This document shows, in pieces, positions 1 to 8,492 of a DNA stretch of 64,000 nt. Numbering within the stretch: the first letter of the stretch is position 1; each line of letters starts with the position of its first letter. The DNA is taken from positions 5,683,501 to 5,747,500 of the forward strand of contig NZ_CP114035.2 in the NCBI RefSeq assembly GCF_026898135.2. Reading direction: 5' to 3'. A model generated the notes under the pieces. That model was not told the origin of the DNA. It searched no databases and was given only the letters and a program-made list of their open reading frames with translations. The stretch comes from Pseudomonas fortuita (GTDB lineage: Bacteria > Pseudomonadota > Gammaproteobacteria > Pseudomonadales > Pseudomonadaceae). The position numbers and the translations under genes were made by a program.

Positions 1-950
1 GTCTCCAGGTGCAGCACGCGGTTGGCGTGAGCATAGAGCACCGGGTCGTTACGTACCTTTTCGAACGATGGCAGGCGGATCACCGACTTTTCCCGGGTCA
101 CGGCCGGGCTGTCGAGAATCTGTACCACCTTGGCTTCGTTCGGGTCTTCCTGGTCGCCCTTGGCCTGCTCGATGGCGCAGGCCTGGGTGTCCTGGGTGTT
201 GACGTACGGGTTGATGATCTTGTCGACGCGGCCTGGGCGGTCGATGCGGGTGGAGTCGATCTCGTACCAGCCCTGCGGGGTATCACGGCGCACGAACGCG
301 GTGCCGCGGATGTCAGTGATGCTCTCGATCGTCTCGCCACTGGCCAGGCGCTGAGCCACTTCCACCACCGCACGCTCGGCGTTGCCGAAGAGCAGGATGT
401 CGGCGCTGGCGTCGATCAGGATCGAATGGCGGACCTTGTCCTGCCAGTAATCGTAGTGGGCGATGCGGCGCAGCGAAGCCTCGATGCCGCCGAGTACGAT
501 CGGCACATGCTTGTAGGCTTCCTTGCAGCGCTGGCTGTACACCAGGCTGGCGCGGTCCGGTCGGCTGCCGGCCAGGCCACCAGGGGTGTAGGCGTCGTCG
601 GAACGGATCTTCTTGTCGGCGGTGTAGCGGTTGATCATGGAGTCCATGTTGCCTGCGGCCACGCCGAAGAACAGGTTCGGCTCGCCAAGCTTCATGAAGT
701 CGTCTTTCGACTGCCAGTTTGGCTGGGCAATGATGCCCACGCGAAAGCCCTGGGCTTCCAGCAGACGGCCGATGATGGCCATGCCGAACGACGGATGGTC
801 GACGTAGGCGTCCCCGGTCACGATGATGATGTCGCAGGAATCCCAGCCGAGCAGATCCATCTCCTCCCTGCTCATCGGCAGGAAAGGTGCTGGCCCGAAG
901 CATTCGGCCCAGTACTTGGGATAGTCGTAGAGTGGTTTGGCTGCTTGCAT
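1..950 (-). CDS. ygiQ: YgiQ family radical SAM protein (3' end cut by window edge)
   Basis: Reads leftward from an ATG at 950 and runs off the window at base 1, giving about 316 codons with no stop. The N-terminus ([16 protein letters not shown], then a [20 protein letters not shown] stretch) is typical of the YgiQ family, large radical SAM proteins of roughly 720-770 residues whose biochemical role is not settled. The part seen is the N-terminal cobalamin-binding-like domain; the radical SAM cysteine motif would lie beyond the edge, so it cannot be checked here. An AT-rich TATATT sits about 45 bases upstream and may be part of the promoter. Family assignment is confident; function is not known beyond the family. 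Confidence 0.9.
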   Translation of the reverse strand, partial: MQAAKPLYDYPKYWAECFGPAPFLPMSREEMDLLGWDSCDIIIVTGDAYVDHPSFGMAIIGRLLEAQGFRVGIIAQPNWQSKDDFMKLGEPNLFFGVAAGNMDSMINRYTADKKIRSDDAYTPGGLAGSRPDRASLVYSQRCKEAYKHVPIVLGGIEASLRRIAHYDYWQDKVRHSILIDASADILLFGNAERAVVEVAQRLASGETIESITDIRGTAFVRRDTPQGWYEIDSTRIDRPGRVDKIINPYVNTQDTQACAIEQAKGDQEDPNEAKVVQILDSPAVTREKSVIRLPSFEKVRNDPVLYAHANRVLHLE

Positions 951-1104
951 GTCAGTGACCGGTTCTGGTGTGCAGGGAAATCGCGGGCGCGGAATATAGC
1001 ACAAATTTTGACCAAATCCGACTGTCTTCGTGGGGATTGGTGGGTTGGGCGACGGTTGGGTGTAGGCTGCCAGGTGCTGGGCTTGGGGCTTGTGATGAGG
1101 TCGC

Positions 1105-1424
1105 CAAGTGTTCGCCGCAGCAGTTTCAGCGCCTGTGAGATCGAGCGCCGCCCGCGCGGCGCTTCGCGGGGCAAGCCCGCTCCCACATTTGTTTCGGGCC
1201 AGTTATTCCTGAGCAATAGCCGCGCACACCCCGGGTGCATGGCTGAAGAGTGATTAAGAGCAGCGATGCAACCTTCAATATCGAAGGAAACAAACGAGGC
1301 GGCCAGCGGTGGACTCACAGAAGGGGCTGGCCCGAAAAAGATGTGGGAGCGGGCTTGCCCCGCGAAGCGCCGCGCGGGCGGCGCTCGATCTCATAGGCGC
1401 TGAAACTGCTGTGGCGAACACCTG
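1105..1424. repeat. Long inverted repeat, about 98-bp arms around a 122-bp centre
   Basis: The left arm 1105-1202 and the right arm 1327-1424 are reverse complements with about five mismatches by hand alignment. Each arm carries, from outside in, TTCAGCGCCTRTGAGATCGA, a GC-rich palindrome (GCGCCGCCCGCGCGGCGC), then a REP-like part (TTCGCGGGGCAAGCCCGCTC) and TTTCGGGCCAG. The centre has no supported gene. The transcript of either strand could fold into a very long hairpin. The same outer edge recurs at 14563-14625 and 38233-38294. Confidence 0.85.
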
Positions 1425-1437
1425 TCAGCCCTCATGC

Positions 1438-1530
1438 GTCGCGGGCACGCCCGCTCCCACAGGTACTGTGCAAGCCTGAAAGCTGTGGTGTCTTGTGGGA
1501 GCGGGTTCACCCGCGAAAGGGCCCGGCCAG
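1438..1530. repeat. REP doublet (two inverted REP palindromes)
   Basis: Two REP cores face each other: CGGGCACGCCCGCTCCCACA at about 1442-1461 and TGTGGGAGCGGGTTCACCCG at about 1495-1514, followed by CGAAAGGGCCCGG. This is the arrangement called a REPIN in Pseudomonas. It sits directly beside the long inverted repeat to its left. Confidence 0.8.
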
Positions 1531-2106
1531 ACGCACTATCAATCAAGCCTTACGGTGGGCATTCGGCCTGAATAGAGCTGTGTTCAAGGAGTGGGGATCG
1601 AGGGGTGGATCGGGGATAATTTTCAGCATGCTACAGCTCTCTGTAGATTCACACAGAGCCGCACTCATGACTTGCAGTGTGATGGGTGGCGGTCACGTAC
1701 GGGTCTGCAAGACCGGACAGAGAACGAAAACCTCCCGCACGCAGCCACCATCAAGCGAGCCCGATGGCGCGTGCCATTGGCTTGCGGTGAACAACATTCG
1801 TTCCTGATCGGGCTTGTAGGCCCGGTCGCTGTTTTTACAACGACAGGGCCAGACTAGGCCGCCCAGAAAACCACCGCAATGGTGTAAAGGCCGTAGGAAG
1901 CTATTTCAGAAATGGCCTACGCGCAACGGGAAAAATCTGATCATGTCCTGCCAAACAGCGCCAGCCGGATACATTTCCAAACTCTTGGCAGGCAGACAAC
2001 CAGCCGGACTTGTTGAAAGATACGCCCTTCCAGCAACACACCATTCCACAGCCTCTCTAGCCAATCAGGCCCGGCATCCACCTCCTGCAGAACGCACGCA
2101 AGGCAT
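1531..2106. other. Gene-poor stretch upstream of the ABC transporter
   Basis: No convincing gene is seen. Base composition is visibly less GC-rich than the neighbouring core genes. Short open frames exist (for example 1591-1857 and 1943-2140, plus strand), but they lack good ribosome-binding sites and recognisable sequence; the second overlaps the transporter start. A small imperfect hairpin (GTAGG...CCTAC, with inner ATTTC/GAAAT) lies near 1891-1920. The stretch may hold the transporter's promoter, or the remnant of whatever arrived with it. Confidence 0.5.
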
Positions 2107-3711
2107 ATGCATATCTATCGAGGAATCATCGCAGCTCTGAGCGCAACACTAGTGTTGAAAGTCGCGACCGTCGTACCAGCCCTGATCCTGGCTGACATTA
2201 TCGACAACCTGTCCACATCGGCCTCGTCTTCATTCATTCTGCTCGGTGCCTTCATATGCCTTGTCGCGCTACAAGCCTCGTTGACCCCTTTGCAAGCCTG
2301 GTGCCTGGCGCGGCTCTGCCAAGAGCGCGTGAAGCAGCTTTCGATGCGCTGGTGCCGAGGGTTGCTGGACAAACGCTTCGAGGCTTATGGACAACTCCAT
2401 GGCGGGACCTTGGTAAAGGTACTGGATAGAGGAATAACGGCCCAGGAACGATGGCTAGGCTTTCTGATTGGCTCAGCATGGCCGGTACTGGCCGAAGCGG
2501 TGGTGCTGGTCACACTGTTCGCATACCTCGGGGCTACTTCGGTATTAATCGGCCTCATCCCCTTGAGCTTGGCATATCTATGGGCCAACGATCGCCTGAT
2601 ACGCTGGCGTAGGCCTCATATCGAGGCCGTAAACTCGCGAGAGGATGAACTGGCGGAACAATGGGTGGATACCTTCGCCAGCGCGGCAACGGTCAAACTG
2701 GAAAGGGCTGAGGATGCGGCAATGCTCCCGGTCAACCAGACACTCTCGGACTATGCCGATTCAGCAGTGCGGGTAGCCCGCAGCGGGGGTTGGCTTCAGG
2801 GCTTGCGTACCCTGTTCATTGGCCTGGGCAGTGGTGGTGTGCTGTTGTGGGGCATCCATGATCAATCCCAGGCAACGCCGCATCTGAGCCTGGGCGAGCT
2901 TGTTGCCCTCATTACGCTGGTGACTGGGTTGCTCGCAAGCGTTGCACAACTGGCGGAAGCCTGGCGGGTACTCGACCAGTTCCGGCTCGACAAACGCAAG
3001 CTCGAACACTGGCTCCAACTCCCAGTGTTCGGCCCGACAGACTCCATGGAGGCAGAGCCCTTGGATGAAAACGCAGGGCTTCGCATCACACCCTGCCAAC
3101 TCAGCGCTCGAAATGCGCTGCAACTGCTGATCAATGAGCCCTTGGTAATACGGGCAGGAGAACGAGTCGCGCTGGTCGGGCCCAGCGGGTGTGGTAAATC
3201 GACACTTCTGCATGCGCTCGCAGGAACGGTATTCCAGTTGCGCAAGCACGTTCACTTGTATGGCAGAAGCCTGGCTGCGCTCGAGGGGTGTGAGCAGTTC
3301 AGTCGTTTACGACTCTGCCCTCAGGATGCGCATTTCATACCCGGCCCCCTGTCCCGCGCAGTGCTGTTCGAACATGCTCATGATCGCGCTCAGATCGAAC
3401 AATGGCTTGAGCGACTGGGCTTGAGCAAAGACTGGTACGAACTTGATCTGGATGCACGCGCAGAATCCATTTCGGGTGGCGAGGCGCGCAGGCTGACGTT
3501 GCTGCGGGTACTTAACCAGCCTGGCGATTTCAATTTCTTTGACGAGCCTACAAGCGGCCTAGATGCCGGATCGGCAGAGCAGACCTGGGATCTGCTGTTC
3601 GAAACACTCCACGGGAAGGGGCTGATCTGCGTTACTCATGATCAAAGTGCCCTGTCGCGATTTGATCGGGTAATCACGATGAGCGAAGGGCGGATTGTCA
3701 GTCAGTGCTAA
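2107..3711 (+). CDS. ABC exporter, fused membrane and ATPase domains
   Basis: A 534-residue half-transporter of the type I exporter class. Residues about 1-290 form a membrane domain with about six hydrophobic segments (near 10-32, 42-62, 118-138, 142-162, 232-250 and 266-285). The ATPase follows: Walker A GPSGCGKST at 358-366, Q-loop CPQD at 404-407, signature ISGGE at 455-459, Walker B FNFFDEP ending at 481, and switch His511. All key residues are present, so an active ATPase working as a dimer is expected. The cargo is unknown; there is no peptidase domain, and no leader-peptide gene or partner half-transporter beside it. It most resembles CydD/CydC- or peptide/lipid-type exporters. The start is uncertain: ATG 2107 has only a weak AAGG four bases upstream, and the frame is open from about 2017. 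It has lower G+C than its neighbours and converges on dnaB, which suggests acquisition. Confidence 0.8.
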   Translation: MHIYRGIIAALSATLVLKVATVVPALILADIIDNLSTSASSSFILLGAFICLVALQASLTPLQAWCLARLCQERVKQLSMRWCRGLLDKRFEAYGQLHGGTLVKVLDRGITAQERWLGFLIGSAWPVLAEAVVLVTLFAYLGATSVLIGLIPLSLAYLWANDRLIRWRRPHIEAVNSREDELAEQWVDTFASAATVKLERAEDAAMLPVNQTLSDYADSAVRVARSGGWLQGLRTLFIGLGSGGVLLWGIHDQSQATPHLSLGELVALITLVTGLLASVAQLAEAWRVLDQFRLDKRKLEHWLQLPVFGPTDSMEAEPLDENAGLRITPCQLSARNALQLLINEPLVIRAGERVALVGPSGCGKSTLLHALAGTVFQLRKHVHLYGRSLAALEGCEQFSRLRLCPQDAHFIPGPLSRAVLFEHAHDRAQIEQWLERLGLSKDWYELDLDARAESISGGEARRLTLLRVLNQPGDFNFFDEPTSGLDAGSAEQTWDLLFETLHGKGLICVTHDQSALSRFDRVITMSEGRIVSQC

Positions 3712-3741
3712 AAGCCACGTTTCTTTAATCGGGGCCGCTTT

Positions 3742-3840
3742 GCGGCCCATCGCCGGCAAGCCAGACTCCCACGGGTACGGTGCAAAGCTTGAGATTTACG
3801 CCGTACCTGTGGGAGCCTGGCTTGCCGGCGATGGGCGGCG
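3742..3840. repeat. REP doublet between ABC exporter and dnaB
   Basis: Inverted pair: GCGGCCCATCGCCGGCAAGC at about 3742-3761 and its complement GCTTGCCGGCGATGGGCGGC at about 3820-3839, each with a GTGGGAG-type flank and about 40 bases between. It lies between two convergent genes, where it may limit read-through. Neither arm is followed by a clear T run. Confidence 0.8.
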
Positions 3841-3882
3841 CAGCAGCACCAAAAGTCTTGAACCACTTATGACTTACTGGCG

Positions 3883-5280
3883 TTATTCGTCATCGTCGAA
3901 GTTGTACATGCCCGGCGCAAGGTTCTCGAAGCGGGTGTACTTGCCGATAAATGCCAGGCGTACGAAACCGATAGGGCCGTTACGCTGTTTACCGATGATG
4001 ATTTCCGCAATCCCCTTGTGCTCGGTCTCGGGGTGATAAACCTCGTCCCGGTACACGAACATGATCACGTCGGCGTCCTGCTCGATTGCACCCGATTCAC
4101 GCAAGTCGGAGTTCACCGGGCGTTTGTTGGGGCGCTGTTCCAGGGAGCGGTTCAGCTGCGACAGGGCGATGACCGGGCAGTTGAACTCCTTGGCCAGGGC
4201 CTTGAGCGAGCGGGAGATTTCGGAAATTTCGTTGGTGCGGTTGTCACCGGAAGAGCCCGGAATCTGCATCAGCTGCAGGTAGTCGACCATGATCATGCCG
4301 ATTTCGCCATGCTCACGCGCCAGACGACGCGTGCGCGCACGCATTTCCGACGGGCTGATGCCGGCAGTATCGTCGATGAACAGCTTGCGGTCGTTGAGCA
4401 GGTTGACTGCGGAGGTAAGCCGCGGCCAGTCGTCGTCGTCCAGTTGGCCTGAACGCACCTTGGTCTGGTCGATACGGCCCAACGACGACAGCATACGCAT
4501 GATCAGCGATTCACCTGGCATCTCGAGGGAGAACACCAGCACCGCCTTTTCGCTGCGCAGAACGGCGTTTTCCACCAGGTTCATGGCGAAGGTGGTTTTA
4601 CCCATCGACGGACGACCGGCGACAATGATCAAATCGGCTGCCTGCAGGCCGCTGGTTTTCTCGTCCAGGTCGGTGTAGCCAGTAGAAATACCGGTGATAT
4701 CACTGTCGGAGTTGAACAGCGTATCGATGCGGTCGATGGCCATGGTCAACAGCTCGTTGACGCCTACCGGGCCGCCGGTCTTTGGCCGTGCTTCGGCGAT
4801 CTGGAAGATCTGCCGCTCGGCATCGTCGAGAATCTCTGCAGCGTTGCGCCCCTGCGGGTTGAACGCGTTGTCGGCGATGTCGGAACTGATGCTGATCAGC
4901 TGGCGCAGTGTGGCCCGTTCGCGAATGATCGCGGCGTAGGCCTTGATGTTGGCCACCGACGGGGTGTTCTTGGCCAGCTCGGCCAGGTAAGCCAGGCCGC
5001 CTACCTGCGAGGACAGGCCTTCCTTGTCCAACTGCTCGTGCAGGGTCACCACGTCAAATGGCTGGTTGGCATCGGCCAACTTGTGCACGGCGCGGAAGAT
5101 CAGCCGGTGGTCATGCCGGTAGAAATCGCCGTCCGACACCTGGTCCAGCACCCGCTCCCAGGCCTCATTGTCCAGCATCAGGCCACCGAGCACGGCCTGT
5201 TCGGCCTCGATGGAATGCGGCGGCACCTTCAGGGCGGCGGTTTGCAGGTCAAGCTGTTCGGAGGTTGTGATCTCGTTCAT
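3883..5280 (-). CDS. dnaB: Replicative DNA helicase DnaB
   Basis: 465 residues, the usual Pseudomonas length. DnaB is the hexameric 5'-3' helicase that unwinds DNA at the replication fork and recruits primase. The N-terminal DnaB domain (about 15-120) is followed by the RecA-like ATPase with Walker A GRPSMGKTT at 222-230 and Walker B MIMVDYLQL near 325-335; the tail is acidic (DDDE). The start chosen is ATG 5280 (MNEITTSEQ). A longer reading from GTG 5322 would begin inside the rplI terminator hairpin, so it is rejected. It lies on the same strand as rplI, separated by that terminator, and converges with the ABC exporter. Confidence 0.97.
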   Translation of the reverse strand: MNEITTSEQLDLQTAALKVPPHSIEAEQAVLGGLMLDNEAWERVLDQVSDGDFYRHDHRLIFRAVHKLADANQPFDVVTLHEQLDKEGLSSQVGGLAYLAELAKNTPSVANIKAYAAIIRERATLRQLISISSDIADNAFNPQGRNAAEILDDAERQIFQIAEARPKTGGPVGVNELLTMAIDRIDTLFNSDSDITGISTGYTDLDEKTSGLQAADLIIVAGRPSMGKTTFAMNLVENAVLRSEKAVLVFSLEMPGESLIMRMLSSLGRIDQTKVRSGQLDDDDWPRLTSAVNLLNDRKLFIDDTAGISPSEMRARTRRLAREHGEIGMIMVDYLQLMQIPGSSGDNRTNEISEISRSLKALAKEFNCPVIALSQLNRSLEQRPNKRPVNSDLRESGAIEQDADVIMFVYRDEVYHPETEHKGIAEIIIGKQRNGPIGFVRLAFIGKYTRFENLAPGMYNFDDDE

Positions 5281-5303
5281 GGCCACGAAAGAATTCTGGA
5301 GGA

Positions 5304-5348
5304 TGAAAAAGACAAAGGGCACGGCCTGTATAAAACAGGACCGTGCCC
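5304..5348 (-). terminator. Intrinsic terminator of the rpsF-rpsR-rplI operon
   Basis: On the minus strand a stem GGGCACGG(t)CCTGT / ACAGGCCGTGCCC with a TTTAT loop is followed by TTTGTCTTTTT. It lies just after rplI and just before dnaB, so dnaB probably relies on read-through or on a promoter within this short gap. Confidence 0.85.
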
Positions 5349-5393
5349 GATGTTAACCGCCTGACTCGCAAGGAGCCAGCCAGTTAGCGCAGC

Positions 5394-5840
5394 TTAGGCA
5401 GCTACGACAACCACACGTACGGTGGCTTCAACGTCGCTGTGCAGGTGCACGGCTACGTCGTATTCGCCAACCTGACGGATGGTGCCGTTCGGCAGACGAA
5501 CTTCAGCCTTGGCCACTTCAACGCCGGAGGCGGTCAGGGCGTCAGCGATGTCGTGGGTGCCGATCGAACCGAACAGCTTGCCTTCGTCGCCAGCGGTGGC
5601 AGTGATGGTCACTTCCAGCTCGGCCAGTTGGGCAGCGCGGCTTTCAGCCGACGATTTACGGTCAGCAGCTGCTTTTTCCAGCTCGGCGCGACGCTCTTCG
5701 AACGCAGCCAGGTTGGCGGCGTTGGCAACGGTGGCCTTGCCGAATGGCAGCAGGAAGTTACGGCCGTAACCAGCCTTAACTTTTACTTTGTCGCCCAGGT
5801 TGCCCAGGTTAGCGACTTTTTCCAGCAGGATCAGTTCCAT
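5394..5840 (-). CDS. rplI: 50S ribosomal protein L9
   Basis: 148 residues, as expected for bL9. The N-terminal domain begins [19 protein letters not shown], with the conserved [13 protein letters not shown] at about 24-36. A long connecting helix (about 45-75) leads to the C-terminal domain with the [13 protein letters not shown] motif. L9 binds 23S rRNA near the L1 stalk and helps keep the reading frame. It is the last gene of the rpsF operon, 20 bases after the membrane-protein gene, with AGAGGT upstream of the start. Confidence 0.97.
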   Translation of the reverse strand: MELILLEKVANLGNLGDKVKVKAGYGRNFLLPFGKATVANAANLAAFEERRAELEKAAADRKSSAESRAAQLAELEVTITATAGDEGKLFGSIGTHDIADALTASGVEVAKAEVRLPNGTIRQVGEYDVAVHLHSDVEATVRVVVVAA

Positions 5841-5860
5841 TTGGTAAAACCTCTTAACTT

Positions 5861-6724
5861 TTAACCTTCACCGTTCGCGGAGTCATTCCCCTTGGGGGAC
5901 TTGCGACCGCGAAAATCAATCAGGCTGTCGACAATGGCCAAAACCACCAGCAACGGATAAATCAGCTGCATGATCAGCGGCAACGTCACGTACATGCCCA
6001 CCAGCCAGAAACCGGCCAGTCGGCCCTGTGCCACCAGCCCATGCATCAAAGCGATGCCGGCCAGTACCAGTACCAGGCTCGAAGCCGATGCCAGGATGAT
6101 GAACTGCGGCCCGATAAACGGAGCCACCACCATCACTGCCACCAAGACCGCCATGGTCTGTTTTGGCAGCTTCAGCGCGCGAAACTCGCGACCGAAGCCT
6201 CCAGGGTTGTACAACGCTGCCTGCCAGTAGCGCGCCAGCACCAAGGCCAGCACACTGAACAATTGCACCGTCACTGCTGTGGAGGCGACCAGCACAGGGC
6301 GGATCAGCTCACCGGAGAGTACCGGCTGCCCCTCGATTTTCGGCATGGCTTCGGCAAACGCCTTGGCCAGCACATCGAAGGTTTGGGCCAGCGCCAGATC
6401 GAGCACGAGGCTGAAAGCCACGGCGAACACGGCACTGACCAGCAACACCCGGCTCCAGGGATGCTCGGCACGCAACATGGCGGCCAGGGCCAAGGCACCC
6501 GCAATCACCAGAAAGGTGATGGGATCACCCATGACCCACACGGCCAGACCCGCCAGCAGGCCGCCGGCGATGACCGTTGTAGCATCCTTGAACCCACGCC
6601 GCAGCAGCACAAGGCTGCAGGCAGCGGCACTCAACCAGAACAGCAGCGGCAGTACCGCGCTGATGACCACCACGAGGGTGGCCTGCACACGACCGCGCAT
6701 GATGAAACTTGCTAACGCTCGCAT
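5861..6724 (-). CDS. DUF2232-type membrane protein
   Basis: 287 residues, almost all hydrophobic, with about eight membrane segments and a hydrophilic tail ([16 protein letters not shown]). It resembles the DUF2232/YybS-like integral membrane proteins of unknown function that sit between rpsR and rplI in Pseudomonas. It lies 33 bases after rpsR and 20 before rplI, so it is co-transcribed with ribosomal genes. No catalytic motif is visible and no function can be assigned. The ATG at 6724 is preceded by a weak ribosome-binding site, so expression may depend on coupling to rpsR. Confidence 0.8.
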   Translation of the reverse strand: MRALASFIMRGRVQATLVVVISAVLPLLFWLSAAACSLVLLRRGFKDATTVIAGGLLAGLAVWVMGDPITFLVIAGALALAAMLRAEHPWSRVLLVSAVFAVAFSLVLDLALAQTFDVLAKAFAEAMPKIEGQPVLSGELIRPVLVASTAVTVQLFSVLALVLARYWQAALYNPGGFGREFRALKLPKQTMAVLVAVMVVAPFIGPQFIILASASSLVLVLAGIALMHGLVAQGRLAGFWLVGMYVTLPLIMQLIYPLLVVLAIVDSLIDFRGRKSPKGNDSANGEG

Positions 6725-6757
6725 GCTAATCCCTTACTGCTTGTCGACGACCCGGTC

Positions 6758-6988
6758 TCAGCGGCCGTGGCTGTCGGTGTAGGGCAGCAGGGCCAGGAAG
6801 CGGGCGCGCTTGATAGCGGTAGCCAGCTGACGCTGATAACGAGCTTTGGTACCGGTGATGCGGCTTGGAACGATCTTGCCGGTTTCGGATACGTAAGCTT
6901 TCAGGGTGTTGAGATCTTTGAAGTCGATCTCTTTCACGTCTTCAGCAGTGAAGCGGCAGAATTTACGACGACGGAAGAAACGTGCCAT
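6758..6988 (-). CDS. rpsR: 30S ribosomal protein S18
   Basis: 76 residues, the full length of bS18. It starts [16 protein letters not shown] and carries the conserved [20 protein letters not shown] segment at about 42-61. S18 pairs with S6 on the platform of the small subunit. A strong ribosome-binding site (AGGAG, nine bases before the ATG) is present, and the gene follows rpsF by 28 bases. Confidence 0.98.
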   Translation of the reverse strand: MARFFRRRKFCRFTAEDVKEIDFKDLNTLKAYVSETGKIVPSRITGTKARYQRQLATAIKRARFLALLPYTDSHGR

Positions 6989-7016
6989 TTAATAGGCTCC
7001 TCTAAAGGTCCGTGGA

Positions 7017-7442
7017 TTACTCGTCAGCGTTATCGCTGGAGTCGCTGTCATTGCTGTCGTCGCCTTCGGCGGAGTCAGCATGCTCAGGACGCTCACGACG
7101 CTCACGGCGCTCGCTGCGGTTTTCTTCAGCCTTCAGCATCTCGGACTGGCCGGTAACGGCTTCGTCGCGACGGATGACCAGGTTACGGATAACGGCATCG
7201 TTGTAGCGGAAGTTGTCTTCCAGCTCGGCCAGGGCCTTGCCGGTGCACTCAACGTTCAGCATCACGTAGTGAGCCTTGTGAACATTGTTGATTGCGTAGG
7301 CCAGTTGACGACGGCCCCAGTCTTCCAGGCGGTGGATTTTGCCACCGTCTTCTTCGATCAGCTTGGTGTAACGCTCAACCATGCCGCCGACTTGCTCGCT
7401 CTGGTCCGGGTGAACCAGGAAGATGATTTCGTAATGACGCAT
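7017..7442 (-). CDS. rpsF: 30S ribosomal protein S6
   Basis: 141 residues. The S6 core covers about 1-95 ([18 protein letters not shown], then [13 protein letters not shown]). It is followed by an extended charged and acidic tail ([33 protein letters not shown]), as in other gammaproteobacteria where S6 is glutamylated by RimK. First gene of the rpsF-rpsR-DUF2232-rplI operon, with a strong AAGGAG six bases before ATG 7442 and a clear sigma-70 promoter about 120 bases upstream. The leader may carry the S6:S18 feedback site; see findings. Confidence 0.97.
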   Translation of the reverse strand: MRHYEIIFLVHPDQSEQVGGMVERYTKLIEEDGGKIHRLEDWGRRQLAYAINNVHKAHYVMLNVECTGKALAELEDNFRYNDAVIRNLVIRRDEAVTGQSEMLKAEENRSERRERRERPEHADSAEGDDSNDSDSSDNADE

Positions 7443-7562
7443 GAATGCTCCTTACGGGTTAGTAGTCTGCCAGCGAATCTGGTCAGACAAGGAGTGAATG
7501 ACACTGTATGTCTTGCACGGAGGGGAGGCACATGTGCGCCTGCCAGCTCGGCAAGGGGCGCA

Positions 7563-7591
7563 ATTGTAGAGAAGGCGTGGCGCACAAGCAA
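7563..7591 (-). promoter_or_regulatory. Sigma-70 promoter of the rpsF operon
   Basis: On the minus strand, -35 TTGCTT (7586-7591) and -10 TACAAT (7563-7568) are separated by exactly 17 bases and followed by a GCGCCCC-rich discriminator. This places the start site near 7555 and gives a leader of about 110 bases before rpsF. Confidence 0.8.
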
Positions 7592-7638
7592 GGTAATTGG
7601 CGAATATTTGAACAGCCTGAAACATATTCACAGGCTAC

Positions 7639-7732
7639 CGGCCCTTTCGCGGGTAAACCCGCTCCCACAGGGCCCCACTGCTTGTAAGCCAGTGAAAATC
7701 CTGTGGGAGCGGGCGTGCCCGCGAATGGCCCG
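7639..7732. repeat. REP doublet between rpsF and rlmB
   Basis: Cores TTCGCGGGTAAACCCGCTCC (about 7645-7664) and GGGAGCGGGCGTGCCCGCGA (about 7705-7724) face each other. It lies downstream of rlmB and upstream of the rpsF promoter, separating the rnr-rlmB unit from the rpsF operon. Apart from this doublet and the promoter, the 7443-7745 gap holds nothing else that I can see. Confidence 0.8.
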
Positions 7733-7745
7733 CAACAGGGGAAGA

Positions 7746-8492
7746 TCAGCGCTTGGCCTGACGCTGACGCACAGCCTCGAACAGGCAAACCCCGGTGGCC
7801 ACCGAAACGTTCAGGCTGCTGACGCTACCGCCCATCGGCAACTTCACCAGGAAGTCGCAATGCTCGCGGGTCAGCCGGCGCATGCCTTTGCCTTCTGCGC
7901 CCATGATCATCACCAGAGGCCCGGTCAGATCTTGCTGGTAGATCTCCTGCTCAGCCTCGCCGGCGGTACCCACCACCCACAAGCCACGCTGCTGCAGCTT
8001 TTCCAGCGTGCGCGCGAGGTTGGTCACGGCCACCAGCGGAATCACCTCTGCCGCGCCGCAGGCCACCTTGCGCACAACAGGCGTAAGGGTTGCAGACTTG
8101 TCCTTGGGCACGAGCACCGCCGTGGCACCGGCCGCATCGGCGGTGCGCAGGCACGCGCCAAGGTTGTGCGGGTCGGTGACACCGTCCAGCACCAGGATCA
8201 GCGGTGGCGTTTCGGTGCGCTCAAGCAACTCCTCGAGCATCAATTCGCCCCACACCTGGCTTGGGCTCACCTCGGCGACAACACCCTGGTGAACGCCTTC
8301 GACCCAGGCATCCATCTCACGGCGCTCGGCCTGGCCAACCTGCACACGGTTTTCTGCAGCCAGCGCCAGCAGGGTCTGCAGGCGTGGCTCGCTGCGCCCT
8401 TCCGACAGCCAGATCTGCTTGACCCGCTTCGGATGGTGCTGCAGCAACGCCTGCACGGCGTGCACGCCGTAGATCTTTTCCAGCTGACTCAT
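7746..8492 (-). CDS. rlmB: 23S rRNA (guanosine-2251-2'-O)-methyltransferase
   Basis: 248 residues, SPOUT (TrmH) family. An N-terminal RNA-binding domain (about 1-80, KIYGVHAVQALL) precedes the knotted methyltransferase domain with NLGACLRTADAAGATAVL (motif 1), MIMGAEGKGM (motif 2) and PMGGSVSSLNVSVA (motif 3). It methylates the 2'-O of G2251 in the P loop of 23S rRNA, using SAM. Its ATG overlaps the rnr stop by four bases (ATGA), so the two are translationally coupled. Confidence 0.96.
   Translation of the reverse strand: MSQLEKIYGVHAVQALLQHHPKRVKQIWLSEGRSEPRLQTLLALAAENRVQVGQAERREMDAWVEGVHQGVVAEVSPSQVWGELMLEELLERTETPPLILVLDGVTDPHNLGACLRTADAAGATAVLVPKDKSATLTPVVRKVACGAAEVIPLVAVTNLARTLEKLQQRGLWVVGTAGEAEQEIYQQDLTGPLVMIMGAEGKGMRRLTREHCDFLVKLPMGGSVSSLNVSVATGVCLFEAVRQRQAKR

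Noticed and set aside
9..1253. A 414-codon plus-strand open frame opposite ygiQ
   Set aside because: The minus strand encodes a clear YgiQ N-terminus. The plus frame runs on into the repeat and matches nothing.
1105..1424. Insertion sequence with terminal inverted repeats
   Set aside because: The arms look like element ends, but there is no transposase gene and only 122 bp between them. I kept it as a repeat element, not an IS.
1438..1530. CRISPR-like array from closely spaced repeats
   Set aside because: The repeats are inverted and palindromic in pairs, not direct repeats with regular unique spacers, and no cas gene is present anywhere in the window.
1591..1857. A small gene upstream of the ABC exporter as a secreted peptide
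   Set aside because: No convincing ribosome-binding site, leader or conserved pattern, and the frame overlaps another equally plausible open frame.
5281..5322. A 14-codon N-terminal extension of dnaB from GTG 5322
   Set aside because: It would start inside the terminator hairpin of the preceding operon, and DnaB proteins begin at the MNEITTSEQ position.
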